Positions 41,624-50,775 of a DNA stretch of 64,000 bases are shown piece by piece (within the stretch, counting starts at the first letter, position 1; the number at the start of each line of letters is the position of its first letter). This DNA comes from Williamsia sp. (GTDB lineage: Bacteria; Bacteroidota; Bacteroidia; Chitinophagales; Chitinophagaceae): positions 124,001-188,000 of the forward strand of contig JADCRZ010000004.1 of assembly GCA_015069695.1 (NCBI GenBank), read 5' to 3'. Position numbers and translations under genes: made by a program. The notes under the pieces are model-generated. The model was not told the origin of the DNA and did not search any database. It saw only the letters and a list, made by a program, of their open reading frames with translations.

Positions 41624-42166
41624 ATGAGCAGCAAAAGGGAATATGAGATTGCATTTGTCGGATTAAAGCCAGGTATTCATGAATACGAGTACCAGATAAA
41701 TGACCGGTTCTTTGAACCATACCAACAGCAGGAATTTGAGAATTGCAAGGCGACGGTTAAGCTTACGCTTGACAAAAAAGCAGGTTTTATGCTGCTGAAG
41801 TTTGAGATCGGCGGTATTGTAAAAGTAATCTGCGACCGTTGTGGCAACAACCTGCCCCTTGATTTGTGGGATGAGTTCAAGATCGTGGTAAAGCTGGCCG
41901 ATGACCCTGACGTGCTGAACGAACAGGAAGAAGACCCTGATGTATATTATATCTCCCGCACCGAAAGCCATTTACACATTGCTGACTGGATATACGAGTT
42001 TATCAACCTGAGCATCCCCATGCAGAAAATGTGTAAGCCGGAAAATATGGGCGGTCCTTATTGCAACCAGGAAGTGCTGGAAACCCTGCGAAAAATGGAT
42101 GCTGAAAACCAGAAAACCCTCAATCCGGTATGGAAAGGACTGGAAAAATTTAAAGACCTCGAGTAA
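41624..42166 (+). CDS. YceD/DUF177 family protein
   Basis: A 180-aa cytosolic protein of the DUF177 family. The central zinc-like motif is seen as CDRCGNNL, and a pair of Cys near the C-terminus (MCKPENMGGPYCN) may complete the site. In many bacteria this gene precedes rpmF and is linked to 23S rRNA accumulation or ribosome assembly; the gene order here is the same, with rpmF 50 bases downstream and plsX after it. The start at 41624 is a normal ATG with an A/G-rich leader. Confidence 0.9.
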   Translation: MSSKREYEIAFVGLKPGIHEYEYQINDRFFEPYQQQEFENCKATVKLTLDKKAGFMLLKFEIGGIVKVICDRCGNNLPLDLWDEFKIVVKLADDPDVLNEQEEDPDVYYISRTESHLHIADWIYEFINLSIPMQKMCKPENMGGPYCNQEVLETLRKMDAENQKTLNPVWKGLEKFKDLE

Positions 42167-42216
42167 GACTCTTGCTATCATTTAACTAACTATTTTTAAT
42201 TTATAAATCTTGATTT

Positions 42217-42411
42217 ATGCCAAATCCCAAACGCAGACACTCACAACAGCGCAGTGCCAAAAGGAGAACACACTATAAAGCCACTCCCTCAACGCTCAGC
42301 ACCGACAGCACCACCGGTGAACTTCACGTACGCCACCGTGCCCATGTAAGCGAAGGCAAATTGTATTACAAGGGTAAAGTGGTCGCTGAAAAGTCTCCGG
42401 TAGGCAAATAA
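42217..42411 (+). CDS. rpmF: 50S ribosomal protein L32
   Basis: A 64-aa basic ribosomal protein. It begins MPNPKRRHSQQRSAKRRTHY, the conserved L32 start, and ends with GKLYYKGKVVAEKS. It has no zinc-binding Cys pairs, so it is the Zn-independent form common in this phylum. It sits between the DUF177 gene and plsX, the conserved order that ties ribosome and lipid synthesis. Confidence 0.97.
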   Translation: MPNPKRRHSQQRSAKRRTHYKATPSTLSTDSTTGELHVRHRAHVSEGKLYYKGKVVAEKSPVGK

Positions 42412-42525
42412 CCACATGCGGGCTGCCATCCAATCCCTGCTTATCTCCAGGCCAGACCAGGCACCCGGATCCATCCGGGCCCAGTTCAGATCCTTATTTT
42501 ATTAACGGATTTTCGGGAAAATAAC

Positions 42526-43476
42526 ATGAACATCGGACTCGACATGATGGGGGGTGATTATGCACCGCTGGAGGCAGTAAAAGGTTTGTCCTTGTTCCTA
42601 TCGCAGGGTGGGGCCGGTAAAAATATTACGCTCTATCTCTTTGGTGATGCCAGCCAGCTGGAACCCATGCTGCGCGAGCATGATGTTCCTGCCGGCAAAT
42701 ACGTGGTGGTTCATGCTTCCCAGGTGATCGAAATGCATGAACACCCCACCAAAGCCTTCAAGGAAAAACGCAGCTCTTCCATCGCGCTGGGTTTTCACTA
42801 TCTGTCGAACGGACAAACAGATGCATTCATCAGCGCAGGCAATACGGGTGCAATGATGGTAGGTGCACTTTTCAGCATCAAAGCCATTGAAGGTATCCTG
42901 CGCCCTACCATTTCTACCATCATCCCCAAAGAAAACGGCCAGACAGGCCTGCTGCTGGACGTGGGGCTGAATGCCGATTGTAAACCCGAAAACCTCAACC
43001 AGTTTGCCTTGCTGGGCTCTCTCTATGCCCAGCATATCCTGAACATCCACAATCCCAGGGTAGGGTTGATCAACATTGGAGAAGAAGAAGGAAAAGGCAA
43101 TATCCTCACGCAGGCGGCTTACAAAATGCTGAAAAGCAATTCACAGATAAATTTTACCGGCAATATTGAAGGGCGTGATGTATTTTTTGACAAGGCCGAT
43201 GTGATGGTCTGTGAAGGCTTTACCGGCAATATTATTTTAAAGCTTGCCGAGTCTATCTTTGACATTACCCAAAGCAAGCACATTGAACATCCGTATTTTG
43301 AACGGTTCAATTTTGAAAACTATGGAGGCACGCCGGTTTTGGGCATCTCCAGCCCGGTGATCATCGGCCACGGCATTTCACATGCAAAGGCGTTTATGAA
43401 TATGATCGGGCTGGCAGTGAAAATGCAGGAAAGCGACCTCATGGAAAAAATGCAATCATCGCTGACCCTTCTATAA
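42526..43476 (+). CDS. plsX: Phosphate acyltransferase PlsX
   Basis: A 316-aa enzyme that converts acyl-ACP to acyl-phosphate, the first step towards phosphatidic acid. Conserved parts are IGLDMMGGDYAP at the start, KRSSSIALGFHYL, FISAGNTGAMMVGALF in the active-site region, and DVMVCEGFTGNIILK. The length is typical. It follows rpmF by 114 bases. With the PlsC-like protein at 31134 it forms part of phospholipid synthesis; PlsY is not in the window. Confidence 0.96.
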   Translation: MNIGLDMMGGDYAPLEAVKGLSLFLSQGGAGKNITLYLFGDASQLEPMLREHDVPAGKYVVVHASQVIEMHEHPTKAFKEKRSSSIALGFHYLSNGQTDAFISAGNTGAMMVGALFSIKAIEGILRPTISTIIPKENGQTGLLLDVGLNADCKPENLNQFALLGSLYAQHILNIHNPRVGLINIGEEEGKGNILTQAAYKMLKSNSQINFTGNIEGRDVFFDKADVMVCEGFTGNIILKLAESIFDITQSKHIEHPYFERFNFENYGGTPVLGISSPVIIGHGISHAKAFMNMIGLAVKMQESDLMEKMQSSLTLL

Positions 43477-43496
43477 GCAGCCCCGGCCCCTCTCCC

Positions 43497-44438
43497 ATGT
43501 CTCCCTTCCTTTCTTACTTCCGGGATTTTTCTAAAACAGTTCACGCGGGTTTACTCATTTTCTCGGTCCTGTTCACGGCCCTGCTGGTCTTTTTGAATTA
43601 CCGTTTTTCCATCGAGCAGCGCATCGTACATCATTCTCCCAACCTGCTGGTACGCTTTGCATCATTGTACGTTGTGTATCTGGCGGCTTTTGCCGTTCCG
43701 TATATCGTCTTGTTTTTGCTGAAAGGGAAAGCCTTTTTTGAATGGAAGCTCCTTTTCCTGGTCCTGTTGTCACCCGCCGTGTTTGCCTTGAAAGTTGTTT
43801 TTAATCCTTTTTCATCTTTTATACAAGAACTGGCAGGAGGCGCCTGGGGCCGTTACTGGGCAATTGTGACCCGCCTGCCCCTGAAATGCCTGCTGGTCAC
43901 TATCCTGCTTTCGTTCATCTGGAAGGCAGCCGGTTACCGGTCGAACCTGATGAACATGCTGAGCGGAACCGCCAGCTGGAAGCCGTATTTTTTTATGCTG
44001 CTGCTGATGGTACCGCTTATCAGCTGGGCTTCTTTCCAAGAGGGCTTTTTGCAGGTATATCCTAAATTGCAGCAGGTCGGCTTCATAAACCCGCTTACAC
44101 AAAATAGATGGTTATACAAGCTCTTGTTTGAATTATCTTACGGCACAGATTTTTTAACCATAGAATTATTTTTCCGGGGGTTTCTGGTGCTTGCTTTTGT
44201 CCGTTATGCAGGCCAGGATGCCATTGTACCGATGGCCGTATTTTATTGCAGCATTCACTTCGGCAAGCCGCTTGCCGAGTGCATATCATCATTTTTTGGC
44301 GGACTGCTGCTGGGCATCGTGGTGTACAATACCAGATCCATCGCCGGCGGACTGATTGTTCACCTGGGTATTGCCTGGATGATGGAGGCTGGCGGACAGA
44401 TCGGACACATGGTTATGACAAAGATTACAGACAGCTGA
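43497..44438 (+). CDS. CPBP (CAAX protease/Rce1-like) membrane protein, motif-degenerate
   Basis: A 313-aa protein with about eight membrane helices of the CPBP (Abi/Rce1-like) intramembrane protease family. The three family motifs are visible but changed: motif 1, usually EExxxR, reads IELFFR (Ile222, Glu223, Arg227), so the first Glu is missing; motif 2 reads YCSIH (His254) where F is usual at the first position; motif 3, usually HxxxN, reads HLGIA (His289, Ala293). The protein may therefore be a non-catalytic relative, or a divergent active one. It lies 20 bases after plsX and 40 bases before recF. Confidence 0.8.
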   Translation: MSPFLSYFRDFSKTVHAGLLIFSVLFTALLVFLNYRFSIEQRIVHHSPNLLVRFASLYVVYLAAFAVPYIVLFLLKGKAFFEWKLLFLVLLSPAVFALKVVFNPFSSFIQELAGGAWGRYWAIVTRLPLKCLLVTILLSFIWKAAGYRSNLMNMLSGTASWKPYFFMLLLMVPLISWASFQEGFLQVYPKLQQVGFINPLTQNRWLYKLLFELSYGTDFLTIELFFRGFLVLAFVRYAGQDAIVPMAVFYCSIHFGKPLAECISSFFGGLLLGIVVYNTRSIAGGLIVHLGIAWMMEAGGQIGHMVMTKITDS

Positions 44439-44478
44439 CCGGTTGGTTTTTAGCTGTTCAATACCTAAAACAAAGTTT

Positions 44479-45561
44479 TTGCTTCGCCTGAACAACATAT
44501 CGCTTCTGCAGTTTAAAAATTACATGGTATCCCAGTTCCAGTTTACGGACCGCATTGTGGGCATTTGCGGTAAAAACGGAATCGGAAAAACCAATCTGCT
44601 CGATGCCATTTATTATACCTGCTTTACCAAGAGCTATTTTATAAAAACCGATGCACAGAACGTAAGGCTGGGCATGCAGGGCTTCCGCATTGAAGCCGAT
44701 TATACAAAAGGCAACCGGGCAGACAAGGTTTTGTGCATTGTACGGGAGAACGGAAAAAAAGAAATTCTTCTGAACGAAAGTCCTTACAGCAAGTTCTCGG
44801 AACATATCGGCAAATTTCCCTGTGTGATGATCGCACCGGATGACATCCAGATGATCACCAATGGAAGCGAGGAACGCAGGCGATTTTTAGATGCGCTGAT
44901 CTCACAGGTTGATCATGGCTACCTGCTGCAGCTCATCAGCTACAACAAAATCCTGCAGCAAAGAAACAGCCTGCTCAAGCAATTTTCAGATACCGGCAAA
45001 ACAAACTACAACCTGCTGGATGTCATGAATGAGCAACTTGCCCGGCCGGGCAACCGGATCTATGAAACCCGCAAAAAGATCCTCCAGGAATTTATCCCGC
45101 TTGTACGCACTTTATACGCCCAGATTTCAGGTGAATCGTATGATGTGCAGGTTGAATACGAAAGCCAGCTGCACCACTCCTCCTACGAAACGCTCCTGTT
45201 CCAGTTTGCAGAGCGCGACCTTATACTGCAAAGAACCAGCGCAGGCATCCACAAAGACGACCTGGCTATTACGCTCAACGGCAATGTTTTCAAGAGCATG
45301 GCCTCACAAGGACAGAAGAAAAGCCTCTTGTTTGCCTGCAAGCTGGCGGAGTTTGAATACCTGAAAAAAGCCAATGGCTTCGCCCCCATGCTGCTCCTGG
45401 ATGATGTATTTGAAAAGCTCGACGAATACCGCATGAACAACCTGTTGCAGTCTGTTTGTGTACAGAACGACGGACAGATATTTATCACTGACACGCACTG
45501 CGAGCGGCTTCACGACCACCTCCAGCAACTCGCCCATCCCTTCCAGCTGATCCGCTTGTAG
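44479..45561 (+). CDS. recF: DNA replication/repair protein RecF
   Basis: A 360-aa SMC-like ATPase that loads RecA at gaps with RecO and RecR. Walker A is GKNGIGKTN near residue 30, the signature is MASQGQKKSL, and Walker B is LLLDDVFEKLD. The region PDDIQMITNGSEERRRFLD is also typical. I chose the TTG at 44479 because it begins with MLRLNNISLLQFKNY, exactly where the family starts; an upstream TTG at 44443 would add 12 residues. No ATG lies before the Walker motif except one at residue 16, within the conserved first strand. recF is usually near dnaN or gyrB; here it ends the plsX group. Confidence 0.93.
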   Translation: MLRLNNISLLQFKNYMVSQFQFTDRIVGICGKNGIGKTNLLDAIYYTCFTKSYFIKTDAQNVRLGMQGFRIEADYTKGNRADKVLCIVRENGKKEILLNESPYSKFSEHIGKFPCVMIAPDDIQMITNGSEERRRFLDALISQVDHGYLLQLISYNKILQQRNSLLKQFSDTGKTNYNLLDVMNEQLARPGNRIYETRKKILQEFIPLVRTLYAQISGESYDVQVEYESQLHHSSYETLLFQFAERDLILQRTSAGIHKDDLAITLNGNVFKSMASQGQKKSLLFACKLAEFEYLKKANGFAPMLLLDDVFEKLDEYRMNNLLQSVCVQNDGQIFITDTHCERLHDHLQQLAHPFQLIRL

Positions 45562-45719
45562 TACGCCAGGAACCGCCCTGCATACTGTAAGCAGTAACAT
45601 CTACCGTCCGGTAAAATATATGAGTATAAAGCCAACTTATGCCAGTATCGCAGAATAGGACTGCCGTAATAACAGTTTAATTCTTACATATTTGTATCCC
45701 TTCACTTAAAAGTTCAACC

Positions 45720-47561
45720 ATGAAAAATCATTTATTCAACAAACCATTGACTGCTTTTGTGATAATGACTTTGGGACTTCAATTTGGTATGTATGCCCAA
45801 AACGGACCTGGTGGCATTGGCACCACAGACGGGACTTCACACCTGAAATTGTGGTTAAGAGCCGACAAAGGCGTTTATACAGACGCGGGCACAACACCGG
45901 CCACCAACGGACAGGCCGTTCAACAGTGGAACGACCAATCGGGAAATGGCCTGCATGCCACGCAGGCCACACTGAATGGCCGCCCCTTGTTCACAACAAC
46001 AGGGTTTAACGGTTTTCCCGCCCTGAATTTCTCCGGTATCTCTCAATGGATGACTGCTGGTTTGAATATCAACCCTTCAGTCAATCCCAACATAACCATC
46101 ATTGCTGTTTCCTCTACCCCTAATTTTGGAAGTGCAACGCCGTTTTCAAAATTATGGGGACATGACAACGGTGGTTACGACCGGTCGATCGGTTTTGATC
46201 CCCGGGCCAGCAGCGGGATTTTTGGCTATTTTAACGGAGCAGGCGTGGGCGATTTTCCTTTTCTGGTGGGCACGCCGGCCGCCAACGAGCCATTTAGCTC
46301 TGTTGCCATGTATACGCCCACGCATTTCCTGGGATACCTGCAGGGCGTTATAGGAGCCAACGATACGGCGAGTAACGGAGACGGAGAAGCTGTCTTTTCC
46401 ATTGGTGCCGTCAACTCTGCAGGCATCGAAGCCTGGTCGGGCAACATCGTTGAGTTGATTGCGTATGACACGATCTTGTCAGAAGCGCAAAAGATAAACG
46501 TAGAAAATTATCTTTCCTCCAAGTACAGTACCTCCATCGTCGGGAACGACATATACAGGATGGACAATGCGGGCGCCGGAAACTTTGATTACGATGTGGT
46601 AGGCTTGCATCATTATTTTACCGACCCGGTATTGATCACCACGGCGCGGGGCACAGGTATCATTACCCTGAGCAATGCATCCAACCTGTTTCCCGGAGGC
46701 TCTTATTTTATCGGTCACAACAATGCAAGTTTATCGCCGGTGACCACTGACCTGCCTGCCGGCATCGCCAGCCGCCTGGGCCGGATATGGGCCGGAACCG
46801 AAAACGACGGTGACATCGGAACACTGGATCTTTCCTTCGATCTGCCGGAGCTGTCTGCCACCGATCCGGCCAGCCTGCGCCTCCTGATAGATAGAAGCGG
46901 GGACGGCAACTTTGCCGATGAAACAGTGGCCAGCGAGGGCGTTGTAAGCGGCTTTACCCGTTCCGGCAATACCTACACGATCAACGTAAACATGGGCGAT
47001 GCCCAGCGCTTTACCATTGGGTCTGTCAGCACATTGACCCTCCCGGTAAACCTGCGCAGCATCCTGGTTGATAAGGTAGGCCAAACAAATAAAGTAGAAT
47101 GGAAAACAGAACGGGAAACAGGCTTTGATCATTTTGAAGTGCAGCGCAGTGAAGACGGCACTCACTTCTACTCCATCGGAAATGTTCAGGCTTCCGGAAG
47201 CACCAGTGCCGTAAAAGATTATTCCTTTACGGACAATGCACCGCTGGCCGTTAATTATTACCGCCTTAAAATGATAGATCAGAAAGGTCAGTTTACTTAT
47301 TCGCAGGTGGTGAAGATGATCCAGACCAACAAACGATTCACCATTTCACCGAACCCGGCAACCAACCTGGTTTCTGTGACCGGACTTGACGGATCCGGAA
47401 CAACCATTCAGTTGATGGACGTAAACGGCAAGCTGCTTGAGCAGGTGAAAACAACCGGCCTGCAGCATACCTTCTACCTTACGAAATATCCGAAAGGCGT
47501 TTACCATATCAAGGTAAGCTCGGCAAAAGACCAGTTTACAGAAACAATTATCAAACAGTAG
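45720..47561 (+). CDS. Secreted T9SS cargo with concanavalin-like domain
   Basis: A 613-aa exported protein with a signal peptide (about 1-26). Residues about 37-260 look like a concanavalin/LamG-type beta-sandwich (LKLWLRADKGV, WNDQSGNGLHATQA, PALNFSG, VELIAYDTILSEAQKINVEN). A second beta-rich region (265-420; GSYFIGHNN, FTIGSVSTL) and an Fn3-like stretch (NKVEWKTERETGFDHFEVQR) follow. The last 75 residues are a type A sorting domain (RFTISPNPATNLVSV and GVYHIKV), which sends the protein through the type IX secretion system to the surface. Its target, perhaps a glycan or adhesion partner, is unknown. It has its own terminator. Confidence 0.9.
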   Translation: MKNHLFNKPLTAFVIMTLGLQFGMYAQNGPGGIGTTDGTSHLKLWLRADKGVYTDAGTTPATNGQAVQQWNDQSGNGLHATQATLNGRPLFTTTGFNGFPALNFSGISQWMTAGLNINPSVNPNITIIAVSSTPNFGSATPFSKLWGHDNGGYDRSIGFDPRASSGIFGYFNGAGVGDFPFLVGTPAANEPFSSVAMYTPTHFLGYLQGVIGANDTASNGDGEAVFSIGAVNSAGIEAWSGNIVELIAYDTILSEAQKINVENYLSSKYSTSIVGNDIYRMDNAGAGNFDYDVVGLHHYFTDPVLITTARGTGIITLSNASNLFPGGSYFIGHNNASLSPVTTDLPAGIASRLGRIWAGTENDGDIGTLDLSFDLPELSATDPASLRLLIDRSGDGNFADETVASEGVVSGFTRSGNTYTINVNMGDAQRFTIGSVSTLTLPVNLRSILVDKVGQTNKVEWKTERETGFDHFEVQRSEDGTHFYSIGNVQASGSTSAVKDYSFTDNAPLAVNYYRLKMIDQKGQFTYSQVVKMIQTNKRFTISPNPATNLVSVTGLDGSGTTIQLMDVNGKLLEQVKTTGLQHTFYLTKYPKGVYHIKVSSAKDQFTETIIKQ

Positions 47562-47589
47562 TAAGACTAAAACGGCCCCATATCCTACA

Positions 47590-47629
47590 ACGCAGGGACG
47601 CCCCCAAAGGCAAGTCCCTGCGTTTTTTT
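47590..47629 (+). terminator. Rho-independent terminator after the T9SS cargo gene
   Basis: ACGCAGGGAC (47590-47599) and GTCCCTGCGT (47614-47623) form a perfect 10-bp stem followed by a run of Ts. Confidence 0.92.
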
Positions 47630-47635
47630 ATTTGT

Positions 47636-47932
47636 ATGTACCTTAGCAAGATGGGTGAGTATTCTTTGGGCGATGCCATCAAGCTCTTTCTTGCTAAAAG
47701 CCGGCTAAAAGGCTATGTACAGGCTTTTGAAATAGAAACGCTGTGGGAAAAGCTGATGGGCAAAACCATTGCACGGTACACAGAAAAAATTCAAATACAC
47801 GGCAACAAGCTTTACATCACCACCTCTGTAGGCCCCCTGCGGCAGGAGCTCATCTACCAGAAAGAAGCGATCATCAAAAGGGTCAACGAGGCACTGGGTG
47901 AAGATCTGATTACGGAGGTGGTGATTGTTTGA
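47636..47932 (+). CDS. DUF721/DciA-like protein
   Basis: A 98-aa protein of the DUF721 family, related to DciA, which loads the replicative helicase in bacteria that lack DnaC. The domain covers nearly the whole chain: LGDAIKLFLAKSRLKGYVQA, IETLWEKLMGKTIARYTEKI and YITTSVGPLRQELIYQKEAI. It lacks the long extensions of some DciA proteins. The ATG at 47636 lies only 6 bases after a terminator; a second ATG at 47651 gives MGEYSLGDAIK and is a real alternative start. It ends 49 bases before miaB. Confidence 0.85.
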   Translation: MYLSKMGEYSLGDAIKLFLAKSRLKGYVQAFEIETLWEKLMGKTIARYTEKIQIHGNKLYITTSVGPLRQELIYQKEAIIKRVNEALGEDLITEVVIV

Positions 47933-47962
47933 GCGAAGGTTCAGACAATCGATTTATCTTTG
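47928..47962 (+). promoter_or_regulatory. Bacteroidota-type promoter for miaB
   Basis: TATCTTTG (47955-47962) is an exact -7 box, and TTTG (47928-47931, overlapping the previous stop codon) lies 23 bases upstream as the -33 element. The ATG at 47982 follows after about 13 leader bases. Confidence 0.6.
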
Positions 47963-47981
47963 CACCTTTTAAACCAGATAC

Positions 47982-49412
47982 ATGCTGAACCTGGAGGTTT
48001 TAATTAATAAGGAGCACGATGAAAGCCGGCAGGGCGAGGCTTTCAGCACACAAGTACAGATCCCTGCTCCGTACGCAAAACACTTTTATATAGAGAGCTA
48101 TGGCTGCCAGATGAATTTCGCTGACAGTGAAATTGTGGCTTCCATCCTGCAACAGGAAGGCTTCGGTGCCACCACCAACATCCAGGAAGCTGACCTGATC
48201 TTTCTCAATACCTGTTCTATCCGTGAAAAGGCCGAACAAACAGTCAGAAACCGGCTGCAGCATTTCAAATCGTTGAAAGAAGCCAACCCGGCCGTGCTGG
48301 TAGGCGTACTGGGCTGTATGGCCGAGCGCCTTAAATCCAAATTCCTGGAAGAAGAAAAGCTGGTCGACCTGGTGATTGGCCCGGATGCATACAGAACCAT
48401 TCCCGGTCTGGTCAGGGAAGCAGAAGCCGGACAAAAAGCGGTCAATGTTTTACTCAGCCGCGACGAAACGTATGCCGATATTTCACCCGTACGCCTGAAC
48501 AGCAACGGGGTAACGGCATTTGTGAGCATCATGCGGGGCTGCAACAACATGTGCTCGTTTTGTGTTGTACCATTTACCCGCGGCAGGGAAAGAAGCCGGG
48601 ATGCCTGTTCCATCCTATCCGAATGCAGCTCCTTATTTGACCAGGGTTACCGGGAAGTAACCTTGCTGGGCCAGAATGTAGACAGTTACAACTGGGCCGA
48701 TAAAAACGGGGGTGAACTGATCACCTTTGCCAAATTGCTCGAAAGGGTAGCCCAGATTTCTCCTCTCCTGCGTGTGCGCTTTTCCACTTCTCATCCCAAA
48801 GATATTACCGACGAAGTGCTGCTCACGATGGCCGCCTATGAGAACATTTGCAACTATATCCATCTGCCCGTACAAAGCGGCAGTACCCGGGTGCTGCAGA
48901 TGATGAACCGGACCTACACACGCGAATGGTACCTGAACAAGGTAGATCGAATCAGACAGATCCTGCCAGACTGCGGCTTGTCTACAGATGTGATCGCAGG
49001 CTTTTGTTCCGAAACAGAGGAAGACCACCAGTTTACCCTGGCGTTGATGGAACATTGCAAATACGACCTGGCATACATGTTTTTTTACAGTGAACGCCCT
49101 GGCACCCTTGCTGCCAGAAGATACAAGGATGATGTGCCGGAAGAGGTAAAAAAACGGCGCCTGCAGGAGATTGTTTCCCTGCACCGCGAACATGCCCTGC
49201 AAAGCATGCAAAAGGATGTAGGTAAAACATTTACTGTACTTATTGAAGGCGATTCAAAACGGAGCGCGCAGGCCTGGGCAGGAAGAAACGACCAGAACAA
49301 GATCGTTGTATTTCCGAAGGGGGAACATGGCTTGAGGAAGGGCGATTATGCCCGGGTACATGTATACGATTGCACCTCGGCTACCCTGCTGGGCAATGTT
49401 GTTTCACACTGA
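47982..49412 (+). CDS. miaB: tRNA-2-methylthio-N6-dimethylallyladenosine synthase MiaB
   Basis: A 476-aa radical-SAM enzyme that adds a methylthio group to i6A37 of tRNA. The N-terminal cluster ligands are Cys42 (SYGCQMN), Cys78 (NTCSIREKA) and Cys112 (LGCMAER); the radical-SAM ligands are Cys187, Cys191 and Cys194 in [14 protein letters not shown] domain closes the protein. Its substrate modification is made by MiaA, encoded at 61226. The ATG at 47982 adds about 30 residues before the conserved core, normal in this phylum. Confidence 0.96.
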   Translation: MLNLEVLINKEHDESRQGEAFSTQVQIPAPYAKHFYIESYGCQMNFADSEIVASILQQEGFGATTNIQEADLIFLNTCSIREKAEQTVRNRLQHFKSLKEANPAVLVGVLGCMAERLKSKFLEEEKLVDLVIGPDAYRTIPGLVREAEAGQKAVNVLLSRDETYADISPVRLNSNGVTAFVSIMRGCNNMCSFCVVPFTRGRERSRDACSILSECSSLFDQGYREVTLLGQNVDSYNWADKNGGELITFAKLLERVAQISPLLRVRFSTSHPKDITDEVLLTMAAYENICNYIHLPVQSGSTRVLQMMNRTYTREWYLNKVDRIRQILPDCGLSTDVIAGFCSETEEDHQFTLALMEHCKYDLAYMFFYSERPGTLAARRYKDDVPEEVKKRRLQEIVSLHREHALQSMQKDVGKTFTVLIEGDSKRSAQAWAGRNDQNKIVVFPKGEHGLRKGDYARVHVYDCTSATLLGNVVSH

Positions 49413-49485
49413 TACGGGAGGTCCCGACGGCATACACCTGCGCAGCTTGGCGCAGCTGGGATCCGGTCAGTACTAAAATAGTAAC

Positions 49486-50733
49486 ATGGATTTACAAAGT
49501 ATAAAAAATCGTTTTTCAATCATAGGCAATTCCCCTGCATTGAACTACGCCCTGAGCGTAGCCGTGCAGGTTGCCAACACCGATCTTTCTGTCTTGATCA
49601 CAGGCGAGAGCGGCGTGGGAAAAGAAGCTTTCTCCCATATCATCCACTCTCTCAGCTCACGCAAACACAATCCTTTCATTGCCGTAAACTGCGGTGCCAT
49701 ACCGGAAGGAACAATTGATTCGGAATTATTCGGGCACGAGAAAGGCTCGTTCACCGGTGCCCTGGAAGCACGCAAAGGTTATTTTGAAACCGTTAACGGC
49801 GGTACCATTTTTTTGGATGAGATCGGTGAAATGCCTGTAGGTACGCAGGCCCGGCTGCTCCGCATGCTGGAAACCGGCGAGTATATCCGCGTAGGTTCAA
49901 GCAAGGTGCAGAAGACCGATGTACGCGTGATTGCCGCTACCAACAAAGAACTGCTTGAATACGCCGAAAATGGAAAATTCCGGCAAGACCTTTACTACCG
50001 GCTGAGCACCGTTCCTATCCGGGTACCTGCCCTCCGCGACCGCAAGGAAGATATTATGTTGTTGTTCCGCAAGTTCTCGGTCGATTTTGCAGAACGCTAC
50101 AAAGCGGCCCATGTACAACTGGACGAGGACGCCAAAAAAGTGTTAACTAATTACTCCTGGCCCGGCAATGTGCGGGAATTAAAGAATATTGCAGAACAAG
50201 TTTCCGTTCTTTCCCAGGATAAAAATATTACAGGCGACCAGCTCAAGCGTTTTATACCCGATCATACGGGCATGAGCAACTTGCCGGTGCTGGCATCGCA
50301 AGCCGGTTCGCAGAGCGAGTTTTCGAACGAGCGGGATCTGTTGTACAAGCTCTTTTTTGACATGAAGAAGGATGTAACCGAGTTGAAAAAGATGTTTGTA
50401 GAAATCCTGCAAAACCCGCCCGGTGCCAATGCTGCCGGGTTTGCGCACGAGTCGGGATTGCAGGATTATCCGCTGATCAAAGAGTTTAAAAACGGCACAC
50501 CGGCAGTAGCCCTGTCACAGCCTGCTTCTCAACCTGTGTTGATCAACAAACACGATGAGATCCAGGAACATGAAGAAGTAGAGGAATCGCTGAATATCAT
50601 GGACAAGGAAAAAGAGCTGATTATCAAGGCACTTAAGAAACACAAGGGAAAACGCAAAGACGCCTCTACCGACCTGGGCATCAGTGAAAGAACGCTGTAC
50701 CGCAAGCTGAAGGAGTACGACATTGAAGAATAA
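49486..50733 (+). CDS. Sigma-54 activator without sensor domain (AAA+ and Fis-type HTH)
   Basis: A 415-aa enhancer-binding protein. The AAA+ domain begins almost at residue 1: Walker A GESGVGKE (40-47), the sigma-54 contact loop GSFTGA (87-92; usual GAFTGA), and Walker B GGTIFLDEIGEM (105-116). A linker at about 250-370 with DLLYKLFFDMKKDVTELKKM may form a coiled coil, and a Fis-type helix-turn-helix (DASTDLGISERTLYRKLKEY) ends the chain. No receiver, GAF or PAS domain precedes AAA+, as in PspF, so control must come from a partner protein or the linker. It lies 42 bases before lptE, heading a conserved-looking envelope group. Confidence 0.92.
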   Translation: MDLQSIKNRFSIIGNSPALNYALSVAVQVANTDLSVLITGESGVGKEAFSHIIHSLSSRKHNPFIAVNCGAIPEGTIDSELFGHEKGSFTGALEARKGYFETVNGGTIFLDEIGEMPVGTQARLLRMLETGEYIRVGSSKVQKTDVRVIAATNKELLEYAENGKFRQDLYYRLSTVPIRVPALRDRKEDIMLLFRKFSVDFAERYKAAHVQLDEDAKKVLTNYSWPGNVRELKNIAEQVSVLSQDKNITGDQLKRFIPDHTGMSNLPVLASQAGSQSEFSNERDLLYKLFFDMKKDVTELKKMFVEILQNPPGANAAGFAHESGLQDYPLIKEFKNGTPAVALSQPASQPVLINKHDEIQEHEEVEESLNIMDKEKELIIKALKKHKGKRKDASTDLGISERTLYRKLKEYDIEE

Positions 50734-50775
50734 GAAAGCTTGTGCAAAAAGCCACCTGGTCAAAAACTACATAAT

